Shown piece after piece: positions 55,047-64,000 of a stretch of 64,000 bases of DNA (positions are counted from its first letter, which is position 1; each line of letters opens with the position of its first letter). The stretch is taken from the NCBI RefSeq assembly GCF_003589595.1, contig NW_020653770.1:449104-513103 (forward strand), read 5' to 3'. Made by a program: the position numbers and the translations under genes. Under the pieces are notes generated by a model. The model was not told the origin of the DNA. It did no database searches and saw nothing but the letters and a program-made list of their open reading frames with translations. The DNA is from Hyposmocoma kahamanoa. Its lineage: Eukaryota > Arthropoda > Insecta > Lepidoptera > Cosmopterigidae.

Positions 55047-55119
55047 CGTTCCGTGGCTTAGTTGGTATAGCGTCTGGCACGGTATGCAAGAAGACGTCGG
55101 TTCGAATCCGACCGGATCG
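55047..55119 (+). tRNA. tRNA-like head of SINE T3, copy 2 (pseudo-tRNA)
   Basis: Identical to 29233-29305 over the 73-nt tRNA-like unit, with exact A and B boxes and the same abnormal anticodon loop. Identity between two copies 26 kb apart suggests recent amplification of this SINE. Confidence 0.55.
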
Positions 55120-55167
55120 AAGGAATTTTTTCTGAGTGTTGGATCTTTGTATTAATAATTATAATAA

Positions 55168-55540
55168 ACTTGATCGTCGACTAAAAGACTTTTTGTTGGA
55201 TAATGCGTATTATTCCACTGAAGAATATAGGGACATGGTCTTGTAATATACGTTGTAATTTATAGATAATATTATTTTACAGAAATGAATAAATTACATA
55301 AACTTTATGCATACAATCATTATATTGACATAATTATTATTGTATTATTTAATACGTTCCTACATTATTTCACATAACTGCATTAACTATGTTAAAATTA
55401 CGTTGTACAAAACTTGTACTAGATATTTGTAATTTTTTTAAATGTAACGTTTATTAATATTTGTTACGATTCTTGTAATACAATATATTGTATAGAATAA
55501 TGTAAAGTTTACAAGATAATAAATAAATCTAAATCTAAAT
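55168..55540 (+). mobile_element. LINE 3' end with (AAATCT)n tail
   Basis: Short frame RLKDFLLDNAYYSTEEYRDM plus stop, AT-rich UTR, then 'aaataaatctaaatctaaat'. A hexanucleotide tail after AATAAA-like sequence is typical of CR1/L2-group elements. Confidence 0.5.
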
Positions 55541-55610
55541 CTAAAACTAGTGGAATAATTTCACAAAAATTAATTGAATATCAATGCAATAAAAATTTAA
55601 AATATATCAA

Positions 55611-56119
55611 ATTAAGTTACAAAAATTCTATTGCGTTTGCAACAACCTGAATGGTCATTTCTTGCTAATTAGCATTAGTAATCCATAGATTCCATACAGT
55701 AATTCTGCCTAGCTCTCTCTGATATATGGTAAATACCGTAAATGTGACGACGACAGTGATATTTTGATATGAACATGGCAGTTCCAAAATGGTTCCGAGT
55801 AGTTCCGACATAATATTCAATCGACCGAATGGAATTCAAATATTGTGCTTGGATTCGACATAGGCGAATGATTTGCCCATTCAAAGTCGGGCATCGCTAA
55901 TTCACAGTGTCATTTCTTTGGTTTGTCAGGATCACGCTGAGTGGCGATCGATAGCCTCTGCCCACTCCACTCCAAATATCGACACGAGCGATTGCAACTG
56001 TCGATAATCACACGGAATGTTTCGTTCTGTCTAGGTACCTACACTGAAAGATATGGTTGATCCAAGTGTCCAAAGAAGACAATTGAACTAAAATATATTG
56101 AAATATATTCCACTGCTGG
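55611..56119. other. Non-coding, nothing recognised
   Basis: No shared repeat or coding signal. Confidence 0.35.
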
Positions 56120-56265
56120 CAATAGATTTTTTGAGGAGAAAGTTTGAGAAAGAAACCGCCTAATGCATGTTAGGAATTTCACAAGTTCTCCGAGGGTTGT
56201 GAGCGTTCTTCAACGTGCAGGTTGCATCACGATGTTAGCATGAGGCTTAATATTCACAAACGTAA
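56120..56265 (-). repeat. SINE family C middle fragment
   Basis: 'cactgctggcaatagatttt', 'tctccgagggttgtgagcgt', 'tcttcaacgtgcaggttgca' and 'tcacgatgttagc' follow the order of the complete copy at 27405-27720. Confidence 0.6.
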
Positions 56266-56389
56266 TTTAGATAATAAATTCATAGGCAACCACTTATTAC
56301 TTACCACTTGGCTTGACTTACCACTCCTTATAAATTGGTGAAAATGTTAATTACCAGCCCAACCAATTTTTTAGAATATCAAATAACAG

Positions 56390-56505
56390 TGTCTGAATTT
56401 CACCAGTACCCTTTCCCTTCAACACCGGAACGGAATGTAAGTGTACATTACTGCTTGGCGGTTGAAACAGGTAAGGTGGCAGAACTTCCCTGGCCTAACT
56501 ATTAG
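56390..56505 (-). repeat. Family A retroposon 5' part
   Basis: 'aatttcaccagtaccctttc', 'ccttcaacaccggaacgg', 'cattactgcttggcggttga' and 'aaggtggcagaacttccctg'. Confidence 0.7.
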
Positions 56506-57309
56506 ATTTTATTAATAATGTTCTAGATAGAAATAACATAGAGGTAGACATGGATAGACGTGTCTAAATTATTCAAAAGCTGCACAAATCCTGTTTTAAA
56601 TACACAAACTCGATGTCGCAATGAAACTAGGCGTTAGGGTCTCTGAACACGAGCCACACAAAGTGTTTGCTTCTACTGTCGACTGCTCAAATACGATTCG
56701 GAAACGTTGTTGGTCCAACATCAAAGGTGATATTGCATTTTAGACATATCATAAATTATTTCAGTACAATAAGTTGACATTTTTTACGCATTAATACGTA
56801 TTATTTTTTACTAAGACTTTAAATCAGGTATAAGAAAAATTAACACGAAAAATATTATTATTCTCTACGATACATTGCATATATTCCTGATTCAAAACAA
56901 GATTGATTCTGTGTTTCAGGTCACCACACCTATCTTGTAAGAAATAAAAACAATAACAATGTATTTAGATAGTACAATGTGTCGTGCAATGAATCGAAAT
57001 TTCTTTAGGTGAGAGACAAAGGACCTTCCGTCCTTTTTTTTTGGAATTTAGATGTTTTTACAACCATTGTTTTAGAATGCTAAAAATCACGCAATGTTCC
57101 TAGACATTAAGCAAGAAAAGCGAGCGTCTATGTGATATGGTATGTCAAATATCGGGTGTTATTTACTAAATATTTATAATACCTATACCTACGACAAAAA
57201 TGTATTGGAGATCTGCTTTTAATACGCCATACATTTTGTTTTTGTATACACGATGCACCCTTTCATTATAAATGCCGGAATACCGGTTGACCGGATATCG
57301 ATGAATAAA
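56506..57309. other. Non-coding, nothing recognised
   Basis: AT-rich; no shared family noticed. Confidence 0.35.
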
Positions 57310-57465
57310 TAGTTCACTATGCAAGGCCTCCGAGCTGACATGTTGAGGATCGAAAGTGGGTCGGTTAGGCAGGAAAACAGATTCCAAGTGCGCGGCTAAC
57401 GCTGCGGCAGTCTCTGCTCCACTATATTCAGAGTCACCACGGGTGACGGTGTACGTCAAGTTATA
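57310..57465 (-). mobile_element. Jockey-like LINE, spacer between endonuclease and RT
   Basis: The minus frame reads GDSEYSGAETAAALAAHLES, then VFLPNRPTFDPQHVSSEA. The '(A)ExLAxxLExxFxPN' pattern is the region just before the RT core in jockey-clade elements. No adjacent RT survives. Confidence 0.5.
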
Positions 57466-57588
57466 TGAAAATTCAGTGTGGAACAGCCGTTTTCGTTCAT
57501 GATATCACGTAACGAGACGAACAAGTCGTGGTCGTGGTTTGTGTGATACGCCTACCCATGACAGTGGCAGTGGCACTTAGACCTTCAA

Positions 57589-58499
57589 CCTTCCAGTGAT
57601 CGTACCCTTGCACCGAACATAAGCAGTCGCGTGCGGTCTATGAGACCGCAACTTTACGCGTTCAGTTTGAGAAGATAAATTAATATTTTCATGACGTTGT
57701 GTGGCACATGATAAAAAAGCATTTTATCTATATAAATGAGAATAAAAAAAAAACATTATTTACTTATTATTTTTTTGAATTTGTACTTATTAGTTGAACA
57801 GTCTATAAAAATTCAAAATTTTAGTCATATGACACAGACAACGTTAAAAATCAACAAAATAATAAAACAAGATGAAATTTATTATTATCGCGATCAATCA
57901 ATATTGTCATCAACTGCACAATATTGTAGGAACTCTAAAATCACAATTATTTTTGAATGTTTTTTTTATGACGTACTATCTCAATTCTTACAAAATAAAA
58001 AAGGAAAACAAAATACAAAACATCAAACTTTTTTTAGGAGCAAATAGTACGATAACCTACTCATTATCAGTAGCAATGGTTTGACATCATCAAATCCTTA
58101 ATCTTCTGTTTCTGCCTCCTCTACAAGCCGTTCTGATTCTTCGTAACTCATATTGTGTCTACAACAAATAGTGAAATAATAAATAATTTAATATATATTA
58201 CGTAAAATAAAGTAATGTTGTAAGTAATATAGTTCAAATAACTTGAAATACTCACCCAGGTTTCAATTTCATTCCATGAATTTTTCTGGAACACAACCGG
58301 TCGCGCTCGGAATCTGAGACCGCAAACACAAATAAAGACACATGTGCCCTTGCGACGAATATCACAGGGTTACTCAGAGGAAGTACCTCACCCCCTCGAG
58401 GATATCACGGTCGCGCAACTGTTTATTGTTTATAGTTTTTGTAAAATGACTAAAATTAAGTCGCTGCGGTCTCTGGGACCGCGCGCGACCGTTAGAAGG
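57589..58499 (-). mobile_element. piggyBac-like non-autonomous element, 911 bp
   Basis: Ends CCTTCCAGTGATCG and (inverted) CCTTCTAACGGTCG match at about 10 of 14 bases. Flanks are TTAA on the right (58500-58503) and TCAA, a mutated TTAA, on the left (57585-57588). Subterminal palindromes 'gcggtctatgagaccgc' (57636) and 'gcggtctctgggaccgc' (58465) mirror each other. TTAA targeting and a CCTT/CCYT end are known hallmarks of piggyBac. Inside, the minus strand keeps a 5' leader, an intron and an initiation codon, but the transposase body is gone. Confidence 0.85.
58098..58290 (-). pseudogene. piggyBac transposase 5' remnant: leader exon, intron, 17-codon start
   Basis: On the minus strand a leader ends at the donor '|gtgagtatttc' (58255) and the acceptor 'ctatttgttgtag|' ends at 58159, an intron of 97 bases. 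The next exon starts 'acacaatATG' and encodes MSYEESERLVEEAETED, then TAA (58098-58100). An acidic N-terminus is usual for piggyBac transposases. Beyond the stop the frame would go on GFDDV, so the stop may be a later mutation; the catalytic region is absent. Confidence 0.6.
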
Positions 58500-58690
58500 T
58501 TAAATAGTAAAGATCTGAGGGCACTGTTCCTGCGCCTGTCACCCAGTGTCATAAAGTTGACAAGTCCCTTGTGCCTGTAGTTTTACCAGTACCATTAGCC
58601 TTCAAAACCGAAACGCAGTAATGCTCTGCTTGTTGCCAAAAATAGGTATGGCGGCAGCAAGACCCTAGATGAACTCTTTCACAAGAAGCT

Positions 58691-59111
58691 TTACTTCTAT
58701 TTCCCCTTGCCTGCATTAGCAAATATGTTTTTAATTCCAAATTATAAAACATTTATACACTGTATGAAACGATTATTCAAAATAACATAATCTACATATT
58801 GTATGATAACGTTGCTTTGGTATTATTTCCTTGAATCACGCAACACATCTTCCGGTGCTGCGCGTAATACGCGGCTACCTTATTATTATATTAATTATCT
58901 TAATTGCGAGCGAAATATATCATGAGATATGAATAATATAATGCCGAGTATTAATCAAGAAATGTAAAAGTGTTCTGACATGTATTGCTTTGAACAGAAA
59001 TCCTTTCACATTTCATTTCTTAAACTTAAGCCATATTACAAAATCAAAGACTGCGTGTTAGATAAAGTTGTATGGAAAGACGACATGATTCTAGATTCCA
59101 GGCAAATATGC
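58691..59111. other. Non-coding, nothing recognised
   Basis: AT-rich; no shared family. Confidence 0.35.
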
Positions 59112-59215
59112 TTCTAAGTGTATTCCATAGCAGTTAGTTCATTTCAAAACAGCAATCCCCGGGAGTTTCTTGCTCGTTCTTCTCAGGGAAGTCAGCGTAG
59201 TGAACGAGCAGTAGC
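59112..59215 (+). mobile_element. Family F LINE 3' UTR fragment
   Basis: 'cttctaagtgtattccatag', 'ccccgggagtttcttgctcg' and 'ttcttctcagggaagtcagc' match the family F 3' end. Severely truncated. Confidence 0.55.
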
Positions 59216-59779
59216 AAAAAAAAATTAAGTTTTCAAGTGTGCATTTAAATGGAATAATGATTATTTAACTTTGACCTAATTTGCCAACAAATCGCAGATC
59301 CGAATTTGGTCCGTATACGGCAGTCCTTATTTTAGCAACTAGTAAGCTTCCAGACTACGAGGCGGCCGCGTTGCCGGCTCGTGAATGCTAACGAGCTGTC
59401 TTTTACTAATTCAGTCGTCTTTAGTGGAACTAAAGACTAAACGACCCTTTGATTCTGTTAATATTCAAAGGAATAAATTAATATTCATTTTGAGAGCTTC
59501 TTCTATTGTTATAAGATGTCTATACTGAGTTTGTTTTGCTGTTACTTACGGTATTTTTTCTATGATACCAAGTGGCGGAAGAACAAGTCGTGCATCTGGT
59601 AGTAAGCGACACGCCTATCCATAACAGTTGCAGTGCCACTTGGAGCTTTAAATCGCAAAGATCGAAGGGGCACTGCCACTGCGCCCGAAACCCTGAGAGT
59701 GATTACTGACAACGCGACATTTAGCAGCGATGCAACCGTGCGTTTGTATCGATGCAGTCGCGCGCTTGCATCAGTTGCA

Positions 59780-59876
59780 TCCAGTGTTGGGCGTTAATCA
59801 ATTAAATTTCAATCAGATTAAAAAATCAATTTAATTGAAATCAATTGCAATTAAATCAATTAAATCAATTGTCATT
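59780..59876. repeat. hAT-like end motif plus AATCAATT-rich run
   Basis: 'ccagtgttgggcgttaatc' followed by repeated 'aatcaattaaa' units. CAGTGTTGGG is a frequent hAT terminal sequence; the opposite end and an 8-bp duplication are not seen, so only the simple-sequence run is certain. Confidence 0.4.
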
Positions 59877-59918
59877 ACGAATATGGGTTAGAGGGTGGGT
59901 TAGGGGTGAGTTAGGGGG

Positions 59919-60040
59919 GGCCGGTTGGCGTGCCGGTTGGGGGGCGGTTGGGGGGCCGGTTGGGGGGCCGGTTGGGGGGCCGGTTGGGGGGCTGGTTGGG
60001 GGGCCGGTTGGGAGGCCGGTTGGGAGGCCGGTTGGGGTGC
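59919..60040. repeat. G-rich minisatellite, 12-bp unit ccggttgggggg, about ten copies
   Basis: Units of 'ggttggggggcc' repeat with small variants (ggagg, ggctgg). The plus strand has many G-runs of four to seven in close succession, suited to G-quadruplex formation. In one frame it reads as repeated Val-Gly-Gly-Pro, but this is a by-product of the repeat and not a gene. Confidence 0.85.
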
Positions 60041-60108
60041 GGTCAGGGGTTTGTGAGCCCCAAAACCCTAATGCTCACATTACTGCTTGGCGGCAGTAAT
60101 AGGTAATG

Positions 60109-60540
60109 TTAAGGAATTTAGAGACATTGACTGGTCTAGCGGTAACCGATCGTCTCAAATCTTGTGCCCACCGTCAGTAAGTATCAGTAAGAAGTTAAGT
60201 AAATACTAGTATCTGACAGTTAAATAACTGTACGTTCACATAATATTAATTTTGTTTCATGGGCTTGTCACGCATATGTATTTAGACTTAATAGCTTTCT
60301 AGCTAACCCTCGCTCTCTTTATAGGTATTACTCAAACAAAGCGGTTAAAATTTAGGTCACTAAACAAATTTAAAAAAAAATTTCTTCACAATAAAACACC
60401 ATATCAACGTGTTACGTTTAAATGTTCGAATAGGTGAGTCAGTCTAAATAACGACTAACTTTATGTATTATTACAAATTGAGAATAATTTTGTAACTGCT
60501 ACATTTCTTTTTTTATATTTTAAAGACTTTTAAAATCCAA
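60109..60540. other. Non-coding, nothing recognised
   Basis: AT-rich; no shared family. Confidence 0.35.
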
Positions 60541-60625
60541 TTCAATGCTCGGCGACAGAAATAGGTAAGGTGACAGTTCTTCCCTGGGTGAACTTTTTTA
60601 CAAGTAGCTACTGCTACTAAATGTA
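60541..60625 (-). repeat. Family A retroposon 5' end fragment
   Basis: 'caatgctcggcgacagaaat', 'aaggtgacagttcttccctg' and 'aagtagctactgctactaaa'. Confidence 0.6.
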
Positions 60626-61134
60626 CAGATATTTAATCAATATAGAATCAAGACGGGAATCATGTTACTTTAAACGTTGAAACTGTTGTCTTCCCCGTAA
60701 GAATCTTGACGAGATATTCAAATGTGTGCCGGAAAGTGCCAGACAAATTTAAAACACAATCCACGCACAGTGTGATATCGTTGCGCAATAAATTGCGAAT
60801 TTGCATGTGTCACGATCATGCAAACGCGTGTGTTTAACCTGGGTTTTCACTATAGAAGTGTATATAATACAGAATTCCACTCGTATTTCAGTTTACACCT
60901 TACAAGTTTATATGCGTCCAAGTAGCATTTGTTTCTTTGAACAGTCAAGATGAGATAGACTGATCTGCAATGCGAGGTACAGGAGCCGTAGCAGATATGT
61001 TAAAAGCTAAAATATAAACTCATCAAAGGGAAACAAACAAAGCAAGAAAAAAAATTGGGTTAAAAATGGATTTTAAGACGTGTGACGAGGAAGATGAAAG
61101 GGGACCCCTGGTGCGAGGTTATGAGGGTGTACTT
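60626..61134. other. Non-coding, nothing recognised
   Basis: The run-up to the LINE fragment at 61135 may contain more of it, but no frame is clear. Confidence 0.35.
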
Positions 61135-61290
61135 TTGAAAGTACTCGGTACTGCGCTTATTCTGCAAGGTAAAATACAAGGCCACAGAAGACGTCATCGT
61201 AGAACCACATGGCTCCAAAATCTTGCACAGTAATGCAAAGTGATTACCATAGACGTGAGTGCTGTAACTTTAACGGCTCAAGTGGCTATA
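61135..61290 (+). mobile_element. RTE-like LINE C-terminal fragment
   Basis: Encodes ALILQGKIQGHRRRHRRTTW, LQNLAQ, a stop, and ITIDVSAVTLTAQVAIK. The 'LIxQGKIxGxRxxGRRxxSWLxNLxxW ... AVxKVxIAxxIA' end is shared with the element at 50470-51187. Confidence 0.55.
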
Positions 61291-61329
61291 AAATTTTGGG
61301 GATTGATGTTGCTCGCTTCCGTAGGTTTA

Positions 61330-61675
61330 CCCTCGAGACCCTACAAGTGACCCCTGAGTGGTGCTAAAGAGCAACAACTACCGGTTGTAGGCTTCAGCCG
61401 TGGTTTGGTAACAACCCTCCCGATCCAGTCGAGTCGTCAAATAGTTTATCCGTGTTCCGGCTCGTGTTCGGAAGTTGCCATTAGGAGGTCGAGTCTGAAC
61501 AGTTGCATTACGTCCAACGACTAGTAGTAGCTGCTTGTGCCACACTGAGCACTCGGTTCTGGAGGCTAGCGGCATCCGAAGCATGGTGCACTGCTGGCCG
61601 ACCGTGGGAAGTTGGCGGCCCAAGTAGCGGGAAAGCCACCCGTGAAAGGCTGCCCCGCCACCCAACGAAAAATCC
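61330..61675. repeat. GC-rich block, unassigned repeat
   Basis: 'ccggttgtaggcttcagccg', 'tttggtaacaaccctcccg' and 'gaagttggcggcccaagtag'. G+C far above the surroundings and directly beside the R1 LINE, so it is probably part of a mobile element, but I cannot name it. Confidence 0.35.
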
Positions 61676-61689
61676 CGGAATGCTCGACC

Positions 61690-62590
61690 TTTTTTTTACG
61701 GTGGGGAAATTTTTATAGATACCTCTGGGCCCAGGGGACTCAGGGGTTATATGGGGATTCTCCCTCCAGACTTGCGGGCCTACCCCACTAACCCCCCCCC
61801 CCCCGGGTTTACCTCCCGCCGGTTGAGTCGGTGCCGTGTGGTCGGTGCACATTCACCACGATGCCGCCCGGGCGCCCTAGCTTGCGCCAGGGCTCCCGCG
61901 CCAAAGGAGGGGCAGGTCAGTTGTCCTCCGATCCGCCCCCAAGACGAGTGAGGCCGTGCAATACAGGCTCCGGAGTCCCTGTGGACTCAGAGCCCGCTGG
62001 CCTCACTAGGGGATCAGGCGAGTAGTGAACTGCCTTCGCCTTCTCCCCGTACGTCTGCGCCGAAGCGGGTGCGCGTCTGCCGCGTCCTCGCGCACCCGCT
62101 CCGCAGCCCCCTTTTGCGACATAACCTCTCCGCAAAAGGAGGCCACCGCCTCCCAGGACTCCTCGCTACCGAACACGGCGGCAACCACGCTCGGCAGTGA
62201 GAGGTCCTGCCCTATTGTCCCCGTCAGGGTACGGCGCTGCTCATCCACTCTACGAGGACAGGATGATCGCCCCTATGGTACGAGCTCCATAGCTCCAGAG
62301 GGATCCGCCAAGCTCTCTTTCCACCGATCCCGCATGCGCTGTGACAGGAGGCGGCGCTCCCGCTCGACCTCTTGGGGAACAGGGAAAAGAAAAACTCACA
62401 CTGCTAAACGAGGGTACAATCTGTTTGGAGGCCGCGGGGACGCCCGAACCCCAAGGAGATGGCCACGCCAACCGGCAAGGTCGAGCATTCCGCGCTGCCG
62501 TATGCGTCCTCCTCGGTACTCCGCCGTGGGACCTTGAAGCCGAGGTCCTGGCAAAGGTCCACGCCTACCAGCGGGGAAGGGTTGTCAGTG
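61690..62590 (-). mobile_element. R1-clade LINE with inverted 5' part
   Basis: The minus strand (62384 down to 61690) encodes EVERERRLLSQRMRDRWKES, then after a deletion GTIGQDLSLPSVVAAVF and ESWEAVASFCGEVMSQK. A 3' UTR follows, ending 'atttccccaccgt' and eight A, like the copy at 11243. To its right the plus strand (about 62466-62580) encodes AVCVLLGTPPWDLEAEVLAK. In intact R1 proteins this lies immediately before EVERERRLL. The two parts are therefore the same element with its 5' portion inverted, as in twin-primed insertions. Confidence 0.7.
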
Positions 62591-62719
62591 TGTTCGACGG
62601 CGCGTGTTTTCCATACAAACTGAGGTACTTCAGTAGAACGTTAAAAGACGCAGCTCCGCGCTCCATCGCGGGGCGCGGTGCAGTGTGATAATCGCCTTAG
62701 ATGGTTCCTGTGCGCACAG

Positions 62720-63239
62720 GGACCCTCATAGAGCCCCTTCCCGCATAATCAAGAGGTTGATAGGGAGGGGCACTATAAATAAAACTTATGTAGAAAGATA
62801 TAGGACTGTAAGATGGTCAAATATTGTTTTGATAAACCCAAAAAACTTTGGGCAGCTGTTCTAAATTAATGACTCCGTAAAATTAAGCAAATAAATTCAT
62901 GGCAACATTAAAAGCAATTCAGGTCTGCCGCCGCTGAGCATGCAAATGATGTCGTCTCACCGACATTGTTTCGGGAGCTAATTGAGATGTAAAGCGGCCC
63001 AATGGCGCTGATGCTAAACGGTGATAATTGCTGCGTACGAAAATGTCACGGAGACTAGGTTACTGCTTGTTTTGTGATATTATGATTTAATTTTGTAGTT
63101 AGGAATAGTGTATTTATTACTAAATTACTACATAGCAAAAAGGTTGACTGTTGCGCGTTAACTTACTATTTCTATACTTACTTAATTTGCTGTTATATGA
63201 TGTCACTGTAATTGTATGTGCAATAAAAACTATTTCATT
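62720..63239. other. Non-coding, nothing recognised
   Basis: Includes 'gtcctcaaaa'-free AT-rich sequence and 'tgcaataaaaactatttc' at 63220, a poly(A)-signal-like tail directly before the family F LINE. Confidence 0.35.
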
Positions 63240-63935
63240 CATTCAAGTTGAAAATAATCTTTATTTCATGAAATCGTCACAATGGTTAAACTCTCCCGCT
63301 CATTTGTAAGGCAGATTCCCCTGAAAAGAATAAGCAAGAAACTCTAGCGGTTGCTCTTTGTAAGTAACATTTGTACACATTCAACATTCACAATATATTC
63401 TTTTTTGTTTTGAAACATCAGAGATCGATCGACTATCTCCATGAGCTAAACGAGTTACTACCACGGATTTTTGTCATCCAAGTACGCAGAAGTTGTATAA
63501 TAATCTTTAGTATAAAGTTTTTGTTTCACTAGTCTTAAACCTCGTAAAAGGCAAATTTTGTATATCAACCGGAATCTTGTTATAGAAGCGTACACATTGC
63601 CCCTTAAATGATTTTTTGACTTTGTGAAAACGACTATCAAGAACAGCTAATTTATTTTTATTCCTCATATTAATTAATGTTATGTCTGTCACTATATTTC
63701 TTAAAAAAATTACTATTCCTCTTAACATAAATTACATTTTAATAACTGTACTGTGAGGCTAGAGTAAGAATGTTAATTTCCTTAAACTTATCTCTCAAGG
63801 ATACTTTGGGGCCCAGATTGTAAATTGCCCTAACCGCACGTTTCTGCAAGATTCTATTGATATCGGCGGCATTACCCCAAAGCAAAATGCCGTATGTCAT
63901 TACACTGTGATGAAGTAAACTAATCTAGCGGTCTG
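63240..63935 (-). mobile_element. Family F LINE (jockey/CR1-like) 3' end, best copy
   Basis: The minus strand reads HHSVMTYGILLWGNAADINR, ILQKRAVRAIYNLGP, SLRDKFKE, later frames with MRNKNKLAVLDSRFHKVKKS, FYNKIPVDIQNLP and finally YLDDKNPW plus stop. The UTR has 'ctagagtttcttgcttattc'-type sequence. Several frameshifts separate the blocks. The copies at 15348, 33845, 37610, 49391 and 59112 are relatives. Confidence 0.8.
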
Positions 63936-64000
63936 AAATTTTCCGTATTTTTTTTAATTGCGTACTCTGCAGAGAGAGCCATTTTGATAACTTACTTATA

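Larger units (their letters stand above)
54820..55610 (+). repeat. T3 SINE plus LINE tail, bracketed by a short repeated module
   Basis: The module 'actagtggaataatttcaca' occurs at 54823 and again at 55546, bracketing a T3 SINE (54980-55167) and a LINE 3' end (55168-55540). The same module follows the T3 copy at 29354. The two bracketing modules could be the duplicated target of the whole insertion, or separate copies of a small repeat. Confidence 0.55.
57498..58690 (-). repeat. Family A retroposon split by a piggyBac-like element
   Basis: 57498-57588 ('cgagacgaacaagtcgtggt' to 'cacttagaccttcaa') and 58500-58690 ('ttaaatagtaaagatctgag' to 'gatgaactctttcacaag') are the two parts. The unbroken family reads '...gagctttaaatcgcaaagatc', with TTAA exactly at the break. 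Confidence 0.85.
59555..60108 (-). repeat. Family A retroposon split by a repeat-rich insert
   Basis: 59555-59699 ('tatgataccaagtggcgg' to 'cactgcgcccgaaaccctga') and 60057-60108 ('ccccaaaaccctaatgctca' to 'tggcggcagtaataggtaat') are consecutive in intact copies. About 355 bases intervene. Confidence 0.7.

Noticed and set aside
59845..60099. Val-Gly-Gly-Pro repeat protein
   Set aside because: The frame is produced by the 12-bp G-rich minisatellite and starts inside simple sequence. No promoter or splice support.
60354..60432. Plus-strand exon ending at 'gtgagtcag'
   Set aside because: The acceptor lacks a pyrimidine tract and the peptide is lysine-rich low-complexity from A-runs.
61751..62537. 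Several 60-170 codon frames on both strands in 61.4-62.7 kb
   Set aside because: High G+C removes stops by chance. Only the R1 blocks (SLPSVVAAV on minus, LLGTPPWDLEAEV on plus) have meaning.
1..64000. CRISPR array, rRNA, bacterial operon or viral genome
   Set aside because: No regularly spaced short repeats with unique spacers, no rRNA signature and no compact gene cluster. All evidence points to insect nuclear DNA.

Overview
This looks like nuclear DNA from a butterfly or moth (Lepidoptera). It is AT-rich, has almost no long open frames, and is packed with dispersed repeats whose signatures are typical of lepidopteran genomes. These include tRNA-headed SINEs carrying an intact B box, an RTE LINE tail that encodes the 'cccagcagtgggac' stretch, a repeat opening 'aaccgacttcaaaa', and jockey/CR1-like and R1-like LINE fragments. 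The placement is inferred from repeat style; the species cannot be named. One 400-base assembly gap lies at 19436-19835.

Host coding content is sparse and can only be proposed from splice signals. A plus-strand gene may be represented by exons at 1795-1867, 14768-14814, 42182-42268 and 42345-42386, whose reading phases chain correctly and end at a stop. A minus-strand exon at 6031-6155 is the best single exon candidate. A 54-codon single-exon ORF sits behind a TATA-like promoter at 30427-30591. An unassigned 161-codon open frame lies at 51491-51976. None could be assigned to a known protein.

The rest is a layered transposon landscape. A roughly 330-bp retroposon called family A here occurs about twenty times and serves as a dating substrate, because several copies are split by later insertions. 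These are a 911-bp piggyBac-like element (57589-58499), a 68-bp hairpin (46714-46781) and a block with a G-rich minisatellite (59700-60056). Family B is split by a MULE-like MITE with a 10-bp target duplication (4547-4922) and by an RTE LINE tail (41366-41511). A Tc1/mariner-type MITE lies at 14419-14699. R1-clade LINEs occur at 11243-12042 (clean 16-bp target duplication) and 61690-62590 (internally inverted). A 1.5-kb LINE reverse transcriptase frame at 39355-40848 is open but has lost a catalytic aspartate.

The most striking structure is at 28681-29159: a Penelope-like reverse transcriptase scrap next to a long inverted repeat whose loop carries a hammerhead ribozyme motif (28942-28984). 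I see no bacterial-type operon, CRISPR array, rRNA gene or canonical tRNA gene.
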